Assembly: GCA_022496785.1 (NCBI GenBank)
Contig: SNAP01000003.1
Span: forward strand, 190,447-254,446
Reading direction: 5' to 3'
Source: Marinilabiliaceae bacterium JC040
Lineage (GTDB): Bacteria; Bacteroidota; Bacteroidia; Bacteroidales; Marinifilaceae
DNA: 64,000 nt
Shown here: piece after piece, positions 28,119 through 38,400 of the stretch
Layout: every line of letters starts with the position of its first letter
How positions within the stretch are numbered: position 1 is the first letter of the stretch
Made by a program: the position numbers and the translations under genes
Notes under the pieces: model-generated
Databases searched by the model: none
What the model was told of the DNA's origin: nothing
The model's input: only the letters and a program-made list of their open reading frames with translations

Positions 28119-29003
28119 ATGAATCACAAAGCAGGTTTTGTAAATATTATTGGTAATCCAAACGTTGGTAAATCAACTTTAATGAATAGATTAGTTGGTG
28201 AAAAGATTTCTATCATCACTTCTAAATCTCAAACAACACGTCATAGAATTAAAGGAATTGTTAATACCGACGATTACCAAATTGTATATTCAGATACTCC
28301 AGGGGTTATTAAACCTAGTTATAAACTACAAGAGTCAATGATGAATTTCTCTATCTCTGCTCTTGTTGATGCTGACGTTATCATATACGTTACTGATACA
28401 GTTGAGAAATTTGATAAAAATGAAGCTTTCTTATCTAAAGTACAGAAGACTTCTGCTCCTGTTTTATTAGTCATCAATAAAATTGATTTAAGTGATGATA
28501 AAAAGTTAGAAGAATTATTTACAAGATGGGAAGAAACTCTTCCTAATGCTGTAATATATCCTATATCAGCTAAAGAGAACTTTAATTTAGATAATCTATT
28601 AAATAAAATTGTTGAGCTAATACCAGAAGGTGATCCTTTCTTCCCAAAAGATGAAATTACTGATCTTCCAGCTCGATTCTTTGTAAACGAAATTATTCGT
28701 GAAAAGATTTTACTAAACTACGATAAAGAAGTTCCTTATTCTGTTGAAGTTCAAGTAGAAGAATTTATCGATGAACCTAAAATAATTAGAATATCAGCCG
28801 TAATTCACGTTGAAAGAGAATCACAAAAAGGTATTATTATAGGTAAAAGAGGTGAAGCCTTAAAAAGAGTTGGAACTCAAGCTCGTAAAGACATTGAAAA
28901 TTTCTTTGGTAAAAAAGTATTTCTACAGGTCCACGTCAAACTTAGCAAAGACTGGAGAAGTAAAGAGAAAAATCTTCAAAACTTTGGATATTCTAACAAC
29001 TAA
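28119..29003 (+). CDS. era: GTPase Era
   Basis: A 294-residue ribosome-assembly GTPase that binds the 3' end of 16S rRNA. G1 is GNPNVGKST, G3 DTPG, G4 NKID. The C-terminal KH domain carries GIIIGKRGEALKRVG. I chose the ATG at 28119 (MNHKAGFVNIIG) rather than an in-frame TTG ten codons earlier, because that TTG lies inside the -7 promoter box and its extra residues are not family-like. It is followed after 23 nt by der. Confidence 0.96.
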   Translation: MNHKAGFVNIIGNPNVGKSTLMNRLVGEKISIITSKSQTTRHRIKGIVNTDDYQIVYSDTPGVIKPSYKLQESMMNFSISALVDADVIIYVTDTVEKFDKNEAFLSKVQKTSAPVLLVINKIDLSDDKKLEELFTRWEETLPNAVIYPISAKENFNLDNLLNKIVELIPEGDPFFPKDEITDLPARFFVNEIIREKILLNYDKEVPYSVEVQVEEFIDEPKIIRISAVIHVERESQKGIIIGKRGEALKRVGTQARKDIENFFGKKVFLQVHVKLSKDWRSKEKNLQNFGYSNN

Positions 29004-29026
29004 CAAGTAAAATTAAAAATTAAGTT

Positions 29027-30337
29027 ATGAGCAAGATAGTAGCAATTGTAGGTAGACCAAATGTTGGTAAATCTACGCTATTTAATAGACTTACTGGTAC
29101 CCGTAAAGCTATTGTGAACGAAGAAAGTGGAGTTACGAGAGATAGAAACTATGGTAAAGTTGAATGGAATGGTACCGATTTCTCTGTTATTGATACAGGA
29201 GGTTATGTAACTAATACTGATGATATCTTTGAAGAAGAAATCAACAAACAAGTTATGCTTGGTATGGAAGAAGCAGATCTTATTCTTTTTGTTGTTGATG
29301 TTGAATTAGGTATCACAGACCTTGATCAATCTTTTGCTAAAGTATTAAGGAACGTGAAAAAACCTATATTCTTAATCGTCAATAAAGTAGATAATGGAGA
29401 AAGATTATTTGATATTCATGAATTCTACGCTCTAGGAGTTGGTGATCAATTATTCCCTATGTCTTCTGTAAATGGTTCAGGTTCTGGAGATATTCTTGAT
29501 GCTATTGTAGATAATTTACCAAAAGATAATCTTGAAAACGACGATCTAGAAATTCCTAGAATAACTATCGTTGGTAGACCTAATGCTGGAAAATCGTCAA
29601 CTATAAATGCATTAATAGACGAAGACAGAAATATTGTTACAGATATTGCTGGAACAACAAGAGATGCTCTATACACTAGATATAATAAATTTGGACACGA
29701 TTTCATGTTTATTGATACTGCTGGTTTACGTAAAAGAAATAAAGTAAACGAAGATGTTGAATTCTATTCTACAATGCGTTCTGTTAGAGCTATTGAAGAA
29801 TCAGATGTATGTATGTTGATTATTGACGCAACTAGAGGTGTTGAAGCTCAAGATTTAAATATCTTCAATCTTATAATTAAAAACCGTAAAGGATGTGTTA
29901 TTCTTGTAAATAAATGGGATTTAATTGAGAAAGAAACAAATACTATGAAAGATTTTGAGCAAAACTTAAAAGATAAGTTAGCTCCTTTCGTTGATATTCC
30001 AATTATCTTTACTTCAGCAATCACTAAGCAACGTTTATTAAAAGGATTAGAAGAAACTATTCGTGTTTATGAAAACCGAAAAAGAAAAATTAAAACTTCT
30101 GAGCTTAATAAAGTTATGCTTGCAGCTATTGAAGATTTTAGACCACCAGCTGTTAAAGGGAAATATGTTAAAATTAAATATGTAACTCAATTACCTACTT
30201 ACGCTCCAAGTTTTGCATTCTATGCAAATCTTCCTCAGTACGTAAGAGAACCATACAAACGTTATCTAGAGAACAGAATACGTGACACATGGGATTTCTG
30301 TGGAGTTCCTATTCAGATTTTCATTAGAAAGAAATAA
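29027..30337 (+). CDS. der: GTPase Der (EngA)
   Basis: A 436-residue protein with two tandem GTPase domains, needed for 50S ribosomal subunit maturation. Domain 1 has [13 protein letters not shown] (residues 8-20), DTGG and NKVD. Domain 2 has [14 protein letters not shown] (about 184-197), DTAG and NKWD. A C-terminal KH-like domain begins near residue 350. Length and motifs are canonical. Second gene of era-der, closed by a long terminator hairpin. Confidence 0.97.
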   Translation: MSKIVAIVGRPNVGKSTLFNRLTGTRKAIVNEESGVTRDRNYGKVEWNGTDFSVIDTGGYVTNTDDIFEEEINKQVMLGMEEADLILFVVDVELGITDLDQSFAKVLRNVKKPIFLIVNKVDNGERLFDIHEFYALGVGDQLFPMSSVNGSGSGDILDAIVDNLPKDNLENDDLEIPRITIVGRPNAGKSSTINALIDEDRNIVTDIAGTTRDALYTRYNKFGHDFMFIDTAGLRKRNKVNEDVEFYSTMRSVRAIEESDVCMLIIDATRGVEAQDLNIFNLIIKNRKGCVILVNKWDLIEKETNTMKDFEQNLKDKLAPFVDIPIIFTSAITKQRLLKGLEETIRVYENRKRKIKTSELNKVMLAAIEDFRPPAVKGKYVKIKYVTQLPTYAPSFAFYANLPQYVREPYKRYLENRIRDTWDFCGVPIQIFIRKK

Positions 30338-30352
30338 AACCAAAAAACAAAT

Positions 30353-30388
30353 AAAAATAGGTGATTGTTAAACAATCACCTATTTTTT
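30353..30388. terminator. Bidirectional terminator after der
   Basis: A stem built on AATAGGTGATTG/CAATCACCTATT with a 5-nt loop, flanked by A-run and T-run. It ends der from the left and the convergent gene at 30412 from the right. Confidence 0.92.
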
Positions 30389-30411
30389 TATTTATTGAAG
30401 ATTTTAATTTA

Positions 30412-31578
30412 CTATTTTATTTCTAAATCTTTATTTATTGAAAATATAGACCAATATTTACTATCAGCTTTAAGCTCTTCATAATATTCTCTTCCATCAA
30501 CTTTAATAGGTTTTGATAAATTATATTCCTGTGGACGATAATCAATCGTTATAAGCTCTTTATTATATTGTTGATGATATAATATCTGAGATAAATAATA
30601 TTTGCTTCCAACCTTTTTATAATTAGTTTCGATATTTAGAATAACATCATTCCCTTTAACTTTATTAGATTTAACGACAATAGGTAATCCTAAATTAGGA
30701 ACTTTATTTAATTGTATTTTAAGAATATTCTTTATTACAGCAAAATTTTCTTTATTAATATAAAGTATTCCTGAATACGATTTTAATCCATCAATATTAA
30801 CAATATCCGATTGATTACTTTTCAATCTATACCCTATTACAATTACATTAATACCCTTATCATCAATATCTGCATATCTTTCAAGCATAAATTCAGATAA
30901 ATTATTAATATCTAGTATATTACCAACACTTCTAACTATATCACAATACAATATATTATCAACATATGTAGATCCTCCACCTAGGAATCCATTTTCAGAT
31001 TGTTTATCAACTTTTAAAAACTTATAATTAACAGATTTATATGTTTTATCAACAGAAGAACGTTTGTAACCTTCATCATCATAAACTCTTAACAAAGAAT
31101 TCTTTGTTTCACTCTTAGTAGAATCAATTTTCTTATTATAAGAATAATAAACATCAGAAGAGAACTGTTTTTGAGGATAATTATCAACTATATTTTTACA
31201 TACATTCTTAAGATATTTTTGAAGAACTAAAGATTTTCCTGTAATATTTACTTCATTAAAAATAAATAAACGAGACTGCAATGATACATTAAGCACATCC
31301 TTCTTTCCCTTTATCAAATTAAAATCAAACTCCTCGTCTTTATATCCAACAGAAGAAAATTGAAGTACAGAATCCGACTTATCCTTTGGCACTTCTAATT
31401 CATATTTCCCTTCTAAATCTGTTGCAACTCCAACAAATGTACCTTTTATCCACACACTAGCAAAGGATATTCCTAAACCAGAGGTTTTGTCAATCACCTT
31501 CCCTTTTATTGTATATTTTTGACCATAGACTAAACTTGAACATAGCAGTATTAAGAAGATTATTGATACTTTTCTCAT
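30412..31578 (-). CDS. Exported protein with carboxypeptidase-like regulatory domain
   Basis: A 388-residue exported protein. The signal peptide ends at LVYGQ. Residues about 22-105 form a carboxypeptidase-like (CarboxypepD_reg/DUF4480) beta sandwich (GKVIDKTSGLGISFASV...DLEGKYELEV). The rest (LQKYLKNVCKNIVDNYPQKQF onward) is a beta-rich domain of the kind that follows this module in Bacteroidetes envelope proteins. It has no TonB plug or barrel and is too short for a receptor. Function unknown; it is monocistronic. Confidence 0.72.
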   Translation of the reverse strand: MRKVSIIFLILLCSSLVYGQKYTIKGKVIDKTSGLGISFASVWIKGTFVGVATDLEGKYELEVPKDKSDSVLQFSSVGYKDEEFDFNLIKGKKDVLNVSLQSRLFIFNEVNITGKSLVLQKYLKNVCKNIVDNYPQKQFSSDVYYSYNKKIDSTKSETKNSLLRVYDDEGYKRSSVDKTYKSVNYKFLKVDKQSENGFLGGGSTYVDNILYCDIVRSVGNILDINNLSEFMLERYADIDDKGINVIVIGYRLKSNQSDIVNIDGLKSYSGILYINKENFAVIKNILKIQLNKVPNLGLPIVVKSNKVKGNDVILNIETNYKKVGSKYYLSQILYHQQYNKELITIDYRPQEYNLSKPIKVDGREYYEELKADSKYWSIFSINKDLEIK

Positions 31579-31707
31579 ATTTCTTATTTTTGACAGTAAT
31601 ATTTACTTATATTTGTTCAAAGTAATAAATTATTCTGAATAAAAGCAATATTTTAGAATAGATTCAATGCAAATTAGTAAGTATAATTTTAAGTAGAAGG
31701 TACTATT

Positions 31708-32343
31708 ATGAAAAAAACAATTTTAGTTATTGTTGTTGCTTCTTTAAGCCTAACATCTTGTGTGTCAAAAAAGAAATATAATACTTTATTAGGGAAAAAA
31801 AAGTATGCTGATAAAACTATTAATTCTTTAAACAAATCTCAAAAAACATTATCAGTAAAACTTGAAAACACTATTAAAGAATATAATGATATTCGAAATA
31901 AACTTGTATATAGTAATTCAAAAAAAGATAGTAAAATTGACTCATTAAGTCAAGTTTTGAAAAACACAAGACAAAATATCAATTCTATAAAAAGTGACAT
32001 AGAAGATAAAAATCGAACATTGAATGATGTTGCTAACAGCAAAACTAATACTATCAATAGACTTAAAGCTGTAATCAAAAATCTTAAAAAAGATAAAAAA
32101 CAACTTCAAGAGACTTATACACAATATAAAATTTCATCTAGAATGAAATTCGATAAAAATGAATCTAAATTGATTCTTACTAAAGATGAATTAAGTGCTA
32201 AAGAACTTGAAATCTCTAAGCTTAATAGTAAAATTAAGACACTTACAAATAAATTGAATAAACTAGAAAAAAATAAAAAGCAAAATAAAGAAACAATCGA
32301 AAGATTATCTAACCAAGTAAAACTATTAAAAAAATCGTTGTAA
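31708..32343 (+). CDS. Coiled-coil lipoprotein
   Basis: A 211-residue lipoprotein (LSLTSCVSKKKYN, lipid Cys18). Almost the whole mature chain is a Lys-rich coiled coil with heptad spacing of Leu/Ile. The start resembles the N-terminus of OmpA-type lipoproteins (CVSKKKYNTLL), but the peptidoglycan-binding OmpA domain is absent. The next gene starts 8 nt after its stop. Confidence 0.7.
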   Translation: MKKTILVIVVASLSLTSCVSKKKYNTLLGKKKYADKTINSLNKSQKTLSVKLENTIKEYNDIRNKLVYSNSKKDSKIDSLSQVLKNTRQNINSIKSDIEDKNRTLNDVANSKTNTINRLKAVIKNLKKDKKQLQETYTQYKISSRMKFDKNESKLILTKDELSAKELEISKLNSKIKTLTNKLNKLEKNKKQNKETIERLSNQVKLLKKSL

Positions 32344-32351
32344 GCTAAAAA

Positions 32352-32750
32352 ATGTGGTATATCGTTATTGGATTACTCGGACTAGCTGCCCTAGTAATAC
32401 TATTTACCTTAATTCATTCAAAGATTCAAACTAAGAATGCCAAAGAAGGTGAAGAAATTGTTGAAGACTATAAAGATGTAAGTAGTGACTGTTGCGGAGC
32501 TCATCAAATTTGTGAACTCGATATGAGGAAACTGAAAAAAACTATTGTTTATTTTGATGATGAAGAATTAGATGCATACAAGAATAAAAGAGAAAATGAG
32601 TATTCAGAAAAAGAAGTTGATGAATTCAGAGATGTTCTTTATACTTTGCAACCTCAAGAAGTCAGAGAATGGGTTAATTCTCTAGAAATCCGAGAAATAA
32701 ACATTCCCGAAGTTCTAAAACAAGAAACTATAAGCATGATGACTTTATAA
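32352..32750 (+). CDS. Small conserved membrane-anchored protein with CCGAH motif
   Basis: A 132-residue protein with one N-terminal membrane helix (residues 2-22), then an acidic linker, the motif DCCGAHQICE (about residues 46-55), and an acidic helical C-terminus ending in a conserved-looking VREWVNSLEIREINIPEVL. I recall similar short proteins in Bacteroidetes with the CCGAH..C motif but know of no function. Paired Cys plus His suggests a metal or redox site (inference). Second gene of the pair starting at 31708. Confidence 0.68.
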   Translation: MWYIVIGLLGLAALVILFTLIHSKIQTKNAKEGEEIVEDYKDVSSDCCGAHQICELDMRKLKKTIVYFDDEELDAYKNKRENEYSEKEVDEFRDVLYTLQPQEVREWVNSLEIREINIPEVLKQETISMMTL

Positions 32751-32767
32751 AAATCATTTAAAACATA

Positions 32768-32808
32768 AACACCCCAAAAGATAAATTTATCTTTTGGGGT
32801 GTTTTTTA
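32768..32808 (+). terminator. Intrinsic terminator
   Basis: A near-perfect hairpin (AACACCCCAAAAGATAAA and its complement, nominally 18 bp) followed by T6 on the plus strand. It ends the 31708-32750 pair and can also act in the leftward direction. Confidence 0.92.
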
Positions 32809-32925
32809 TAGTAAATATTCTAAAATTAGAAGTATAGATATTTCTCCTAATCTATAAACTATAATGAAAATTTTACACCTATAAATATAATTTCAAATGA
32901 AATAGTTATAAACTATATATACAAG

Positions 32926-32955
32926 AAGGGTTGTCTTAACTAAAAGACAACCCTT
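32926..32955 (-). terminator. Terminator of the SusC/SusD operon
   Basis: A 12-bp stem AAGGGTTGTCTT/AAGACAACCCTT with a 6-nt loop, located 22 nt past the last gene of the leftward operon. The T-tract is weak (CTTCTTGT). Confidence 0.75.
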
Positions 32956-32976
32956 GACATTTGAATGAACTATAAA

Positions 32977-33903
32977 CTACTCATTCTCTCTATTATAGAG
33001 ACCTATTATCGCCTGTTGAGATTGCATACCAGACATTCCAATTTTAACATCTGGATGATACATTAATCTGATTATTTCTTTATCTAAATCAGACATTTTT
33101 GTTGAAAAACCACCATCATTAGCAGTTTCATAAAATATACTTGAAGGATGTTTCTCAGAATCTCTAAAAAAACCAAGAGGTTGTACAAGTTCTTCCTTAA
33201 TAAAGCTCTTTAATACAGCTAAATTATTATCATAAGCTGCAGGTTGATCAAGAACACAACATATTCTACAACCTGTAATTCTATTTGCATTAGATGCATC
33301 ATTTTGCATAATCGTCCATAAAGCACCATTTCCATATTGTGCTTGTAATTGTGTTGCACTTGGATATCTCCACAAGAAATATGCTCGCGAAGCAAATACT
33401 AATAAACCATTATGTTTTTGAGAAGTCTCACTGTTCTGGAAATTTGGTTGATTAATCATAGGACCAGCAGAATATTTCTTTCCATCAGCTTCAACTATAT
33501 TAATATGACATTTAGAAGCTGCTAAATACTTATTCAAAGTATCAACAGTAGTTTTTAAACTATTTAAAAGAATCTCTCTTCTTTTTAATCTAATATCATT
33601 TTGATTTGCAGGATAATAATCTGGTTGAATTAAATATCCTTGATCTGCCATATCTGGACTTCTATACTCAAATAATAAATTAAGAGTATCAGAGGCTGCC
33701 CATTTTTTCACAATCTCACCTTGATTTCCATACTCAAAACCTAAACAAATTTCTTTAAAATATGCTAAAGCTTCTTTTTGAAAAGAGGTTAAATTAGATA
33801 ACCTCTTATCGTTGTTAGTGTTCACATCTGTTTCTTTAAGATTATAATCTTTAGAACAAGAAACACATAATAGTAGTAGTATAAAATAACTAAATATTTT
33901 CAT
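32977..33903 (-). CDS. DUF2927-like lipoprotein of a SusC/SusD locus
   Basis: A 308-residue lipoprotein (LCVSCSKD). Three segments match the DUF2927 pattern as I know it: AYFKEICLGFEYGN...VKKWA; the Cys-containing ITGCRICCVLDQP; and the EELVQPLGF..DSEKHPSSIFYE..NDGGFS..SDLDKEIIRLMYHPDVKIGM block. Some DUF2927 members are viewed as metallopeptidase-like, but no HExxH zinc motif is present here. It takes the position, after SusD, of an accessory surface lipoprotein, 13 nt downstream of susD. Confidence 0.7.
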   Translation of the reverse strand: MKIFSYFILLLLCVSCSKDYNLKETDVNTNNDKRLSNLTSFQKEALAYFKEICLGFEYGNQGEIVKKWAASDTLNLLFEYRSPDMADQGYLIQPDYYPANQNDIRLKRREILLNSLKTTVDTLNKYLAASKCHINIVEADGKKYSAGPMINQPNFQNSETSQKHNGLLVFASRAYFLWRYPSATQLQAQYGNGALWTIMQNDASNANRITGCRICCVLDQPAAYDNNLAVLKSFIKEELVQPLGFFRDSEKHPSSIFYETANDGGFSTKMSDLDKEIIRLMYHPDVKIGMSGMQSQQAIIGLYNRENE

Positions 33904-33916
33904 TTATTTTTATCTT

Positions 33917-35446
33917 TTAATTTGATACTGATAAACCATCATTTGAATTTTGCTGCCATTTAAGAGAGAATAATTCCTCACTTGGAATAGGTAAAGCATA
34001 GACTCCTGAATTTGGAGCAATAGTATAAGTTACCATTGGATTCTTAGAATCTGCATCCTTAAAAATCTTTCTTGTAATAGTTTTACCATTAGGATATCTA
34101 GGATCTGCCTTTAAGCCATTCAATCTTTTTAAATCATAAAGTCTAATAGTAAAAGGTAATTCTCTACGTCTTTCATCAAGTACATTAGCAATAGAACCTG
34201 TAATTGCCTGTCCATTATTTACAGTCAATTTAGATTTATCAGCAAATCTTTTATTTCTAATTTGAATTAAAATATTCTTAGCATCACTAGTTTGACCTTT
34301 TCTAGCTAAACATTCAGCCTTTATTAATAACATTTCTGCTACTGTTGGACCTGTAAATAATTGTCCACCTACAAAAGCAGGACCATATTTATAATAAGAA
34401 CTCATATAATAATAGTCATTCAATTTAGAAGCATTTGGTTTAAATGTAAAAGCCATTAATAAAGCATTATTATTTTCAAAGAATAATTGTCTTCTTAAGT
34501 CCGAAGGATCAAATAAGTCTAATAATTCATGAGAAGGGAATAAAACAGCTGCATTCCACGACATACTAGGAATATAAATACCCTCGGTTTTAACTATATC
34601 TTGCATAGTATTTGCTTTAGCTAATACCTTTACTGTTGGAGTTCCAGTTGGCCAGCCTATCGTTGGAGCTGTTGATGTAGCTATACCTATTAAATCTTCA
34701 AAATTATTATAACCATTTAGAGCTGCATTTGAAGATTCTAAAGCCGTCTTATAATCACCTTTATATAATGCTAGTCTAGCTTTTAAAGACATAAGAGCAG
34801 GGTAAGACATTCTCCAATTTTTAGTAATATCATATGATTTTTCACCTAAATCTAGGAATATTTTTTCTGCCTCTGCAATATCACTAGAAATCTTATTTAA
34901 AGTGTATTCTACTGTTTCTCTACTATATTCAGCTTGCTCACTTATCTTATCTACATAACCTATACCAGGCTTAGTAGAATCCCATTCTGCATAAGATGTT
35001 AAAATTGAAAAATGATAATAAGCTCTTAAACCTAAAGCTTCTGCTTTAAGCTTATTTTTTAATACAGGATCCCCCTCTACTTCATTAAGAGTATTTAAAA
35101 CAGTATTATATAAATACATATTTTTGAAACCATCAGTCCATGAATTTAAATTAGATGATAAATATTTACTATCAAATAAACTCATTCTTACAGAAGTAAT
35201 ATAAGGGCTAAAATCTTTATAACTATTATAAACATCTATATCAATACCATAATCATCCGTTGTAAACAATGATACAGCATTTAAACTTGAAGGTCCATAA
35301 ACAGCATCTGGATTATTTAATAATAATTCAAGATCTTTTAAATTATTAATTGGTTTATTACCAGATGGATTTGGATTCTGATCTAAAAAATCAGAACAAT
35401 TAGCCATTAGTAGACCCATTAAAACTATATATAATATCTTTCTCAT
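33917..35446 (-). CDS. SusD/RagB-family surface lipoprotein
   Basis: A 509-residue lipoprotein (LLMANCSDFLDQNPNPSG). It has the SusD layout: FLDQNP at the mature N-terminus, TPR-like helices (ALGLRAYYHFSIL, ALYKGDYKTALESSNAALNGY), and the C-terminal family motif LLIKAECLARKGQTSDAKNIL...IRNKRF followed by LDERRRELPFTIRLYDLKRL. Such proteins cap the SusC channel and bind substrate at the cell surface. The start lies 12 nt after susC. Confidence 0.95.
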   Translation of the reverse strand: MRKILYIVLMGLLMANCSDFLDQNPNPSGNKPINNLKDLELLLNNPDAVYGPSSLNAVSLFTTDDYGIDIDVYNSYKDFSPYITSVRMSLFDSKYLSSNLNSWTDGFKNMYLYNTVLNTLNEVEGDPVLKNKLKAEALGLRAYYHFSILTSYAEWDSTKPGIGYVDKISEQAEYSRETVEYTLNKISSDIAEAEKIFLDLGEKSYDITKNWRMSYPALMSLKARLALYKGDYKTALESSNAALNGYNNFEDLIGIATSTAPTIGWPTGTPTVKVLAKANTMQDIVKTEGIYIPSMSWNAAVLFPSHELLDLFDPSDLRRQLFFENNNALLMAFTFKPNASKLNDYYYMSSYYKYGPAFVGGQLFTGPTVAEMLLIKAECLARKGQTSDAKNILIQIRNKRFADKSKLTVNNGQAITGSIANVLDERRRELPFTIRLYDLKRLNGLKADPRYPNGKTITRKIFKDADSKNPMVTYTIAPNSGVYALPIPSEELFSLKWQQNSNDGLSVSN

Positions 35447-35458
35447 TTTGTTATTTTC

Positions 35459-38400
35459 TTAAAAAGTTATCTTTAAACCAAATGTGTAAGTCTTTGGAGG
35501 CTTAACAACATTGCTAAGTCTTGGTATATACTCTGGATCAATATTTTCTTTATTTGCAGTCCATAACATACCTACATTACTCATTTGAGCATAAAGAGTT
35601 ACATTTTTCAATTTTAATTTTGACATTATTGCTTTTGGTAATGTATACCCTAAATAAATATCATTGAATCTTATAAAAGATGCATCTCTGACATTCGCAC
35701 TACTATTATTATAATAGTTAGACCATAAATGTCCATACGATTTTAACAATGTATTATCTACATTCTCTTCTGGACTTGTTTTTGGAATATTTGAATTTTT
35801 ATTTGCATTAGACCATCCATTTGCAGAAGCCTCAGATGTTGTAAATGAATTTCTAGATATAGTACTTCCAGACACACCTGGTAATAAAAACTTATGACCA
35901 AATTTACCAGAAACGGTAGCGATTAATTCAAAATTTTTGTACTTAAATGAATTTCTAAATGTTGATGTAACAGAAGGAGTTCTTCTTCCTGAATATTTTA
36001 AGAAATCATATACATTTTGTCCTTTCACATAATCTATTTGATTTATATCACTTGAAGGAAGATTTTTATCTATAGTTAATTCTTGACCGTTTATTCTAAC
36101 TATCGCAGCTCCTTGATCTGAAACACCTACCCACTCATAAGTATTTAAATAATCAATTGGCTTCCCTTCAATAAATGTACCTCCTCTTAAATAATTACTT
36201 ACAACATTATTTCTATAATCAAAAGAAGTTACTTCATTATAATTATAAGCTACATTCAATAGACCATTCCATTCAAGACCTTTAGTAATCTGCAAATTCG
36301 AACCTAATTGTAATTCTACTCCTCTATTTAATACTTCAGCAAAGTTTCCACTTAAAATCTTATTTGGATTAATCATTGCAGCAACACTTTTCGAAGCAAC
36401 AACATCTGTAGAATACTTATTATAGAATTCTATACTACCAAATAGTTTATTAGAGAATAAAGAAAAATCGATACCTAAATTAAATGTATTTGATTTTTCC
36501 CATGTCAAATCAGATAATCCATAACTCATTATATTTGCAAAAGGAATATTTGCTCCATAAGTATTATTCACACCATATCCAACAGTTGTCAATGTAGATA
36601 AATTTTGTCTTGCTGCTGGTAAACCTACAACACCATAAGAAGCTCTTAATGATAATCTATTAATCCAGTTAAAGTTATCAGCAATAAAATTCTCTTTATG
36701 AATATTCCACATAGAACCTACAGACCAAAATGGAGAAAATTTCTCTTTTACACTTTCAGATACAAAATTAGAAGCATCTGTTCTCATACTTATAGAAAGA
36801 GAATAAGTATCATCATATGAATAAGCAAAATTGAAATAACCTGAGAAATATCTATTATATTCTCTGTACTCATTTCTTAAACTATTAGGCTTGTTAAATA
36901 CATCACCCATAGTCGTTTTACCACCATTTTTTTCATGATACTCTAACTCTTTAGTAAAATCAAAAGTATTTCCTGTAAAAGTTAAAGGATCATACCCCAT
37001 AATTTGCCTTGTAGAAGGTTGAACATATTCACTTGAAATAGCTTCAGTACCTACTAAGACATTAATATTATGCTTTGGAAGTATTTCTTTCTTATATTCT
37101 AATTGAGTTCTAAAATTATAAGCTGTTTTTTCAGTGTTTCTTTCAAAAAGAATACCTCCTTTAGAAAATCCTTCTGGGTGATAATCATAAGTAGTTCCTC
37201 CCTTATCTGTCTTATTAGAAGAAAAAGTATTAACTAAATTTCTAACATAGAAAGTTTTCTCGCTACTAAAATTCTTCCAATGATTATTGAATAATTCATA
37301 TTGGAATTGACTGGTTAAAGTTAAACCTTCAATAATCTTATAATTTAATTGAGTTTGTAATCTTATAGAATTCGAATTGAAATTATTATCTCTATTTCTA
37401 GCTTCTTCTAAAATATTATATCTCCAATTTTTATAAGGCATTCTATCTTGCATATATTGTCTGTATGGAAGATAGTAACCAGATGAAGGCATATCTGTAT
37501 AATCACCATTTTTATCAACAAATTGTTGATATGGAGAAACAGATCCTTTTATTTCACTAAAATCAACACCATTCATTTGAGAATCTTTAATATTCACAGA
37601 AGCATTGAAACCAATAGATAATTTATCATTAAACTTGTAAAGATTGTATAAAGAAACTAAATACTTATTAATTCTATTATACTGATAACCAGTCAAATCC
37701 TGATCAAACATAGCAGATAATCTATAAGTATTTTTTTCTCCTTTTCCTGAAACACTAATATTATGCTGATGCATTAAAGGGTTTCTTAAAAGATATTTGT
37801 CATAATCATCTCTATAATTTAAACCTTTAAGTCTATTCAATTCCTTCATCATTTCAGCATCAGATAAACCTCTACCTTGATTGTTTTCTATTAATAAAGA
37901 TTGAGAATAACTATATCCTTGTCTCCATTTTGTATCAGCTGGTATATCAGAAAACATTCCATTCTTCATAAATGCAATTTCTCTATTAATTTGCTGTTCA
38001 GAATTCATCATACCTAAAGAATAATCTAAATCATATTTATTAGATATCTTAACAAATCCGCTATAAGAAACATTGAACTCTTCTTTTTTTGCTTTCTTAG
38101 TTGTTACAACAATTACACCATTTGCAGCACGTGCACCATATATAGAAGTAGAAGCAGCATCTTTCAATACTGTTACATCTTGAATATCATTTGGATTTAT
38201 TGATGCTAAATCTCCATCAATAGGGAAACCATCAACTACAATTAAAGGATAACTACCTCCTGTAAGAGATCCTTTTCCTCTAATCACAAGATTTGTATTA
38301 CCATTCTTGTCTACATCAGATGTAAGTCCAGGAACCAAAGTCGCGATAGTGCTTGTAATATCAGTAACAGGATTCTTTTCTAAAACATCAACATCTACTT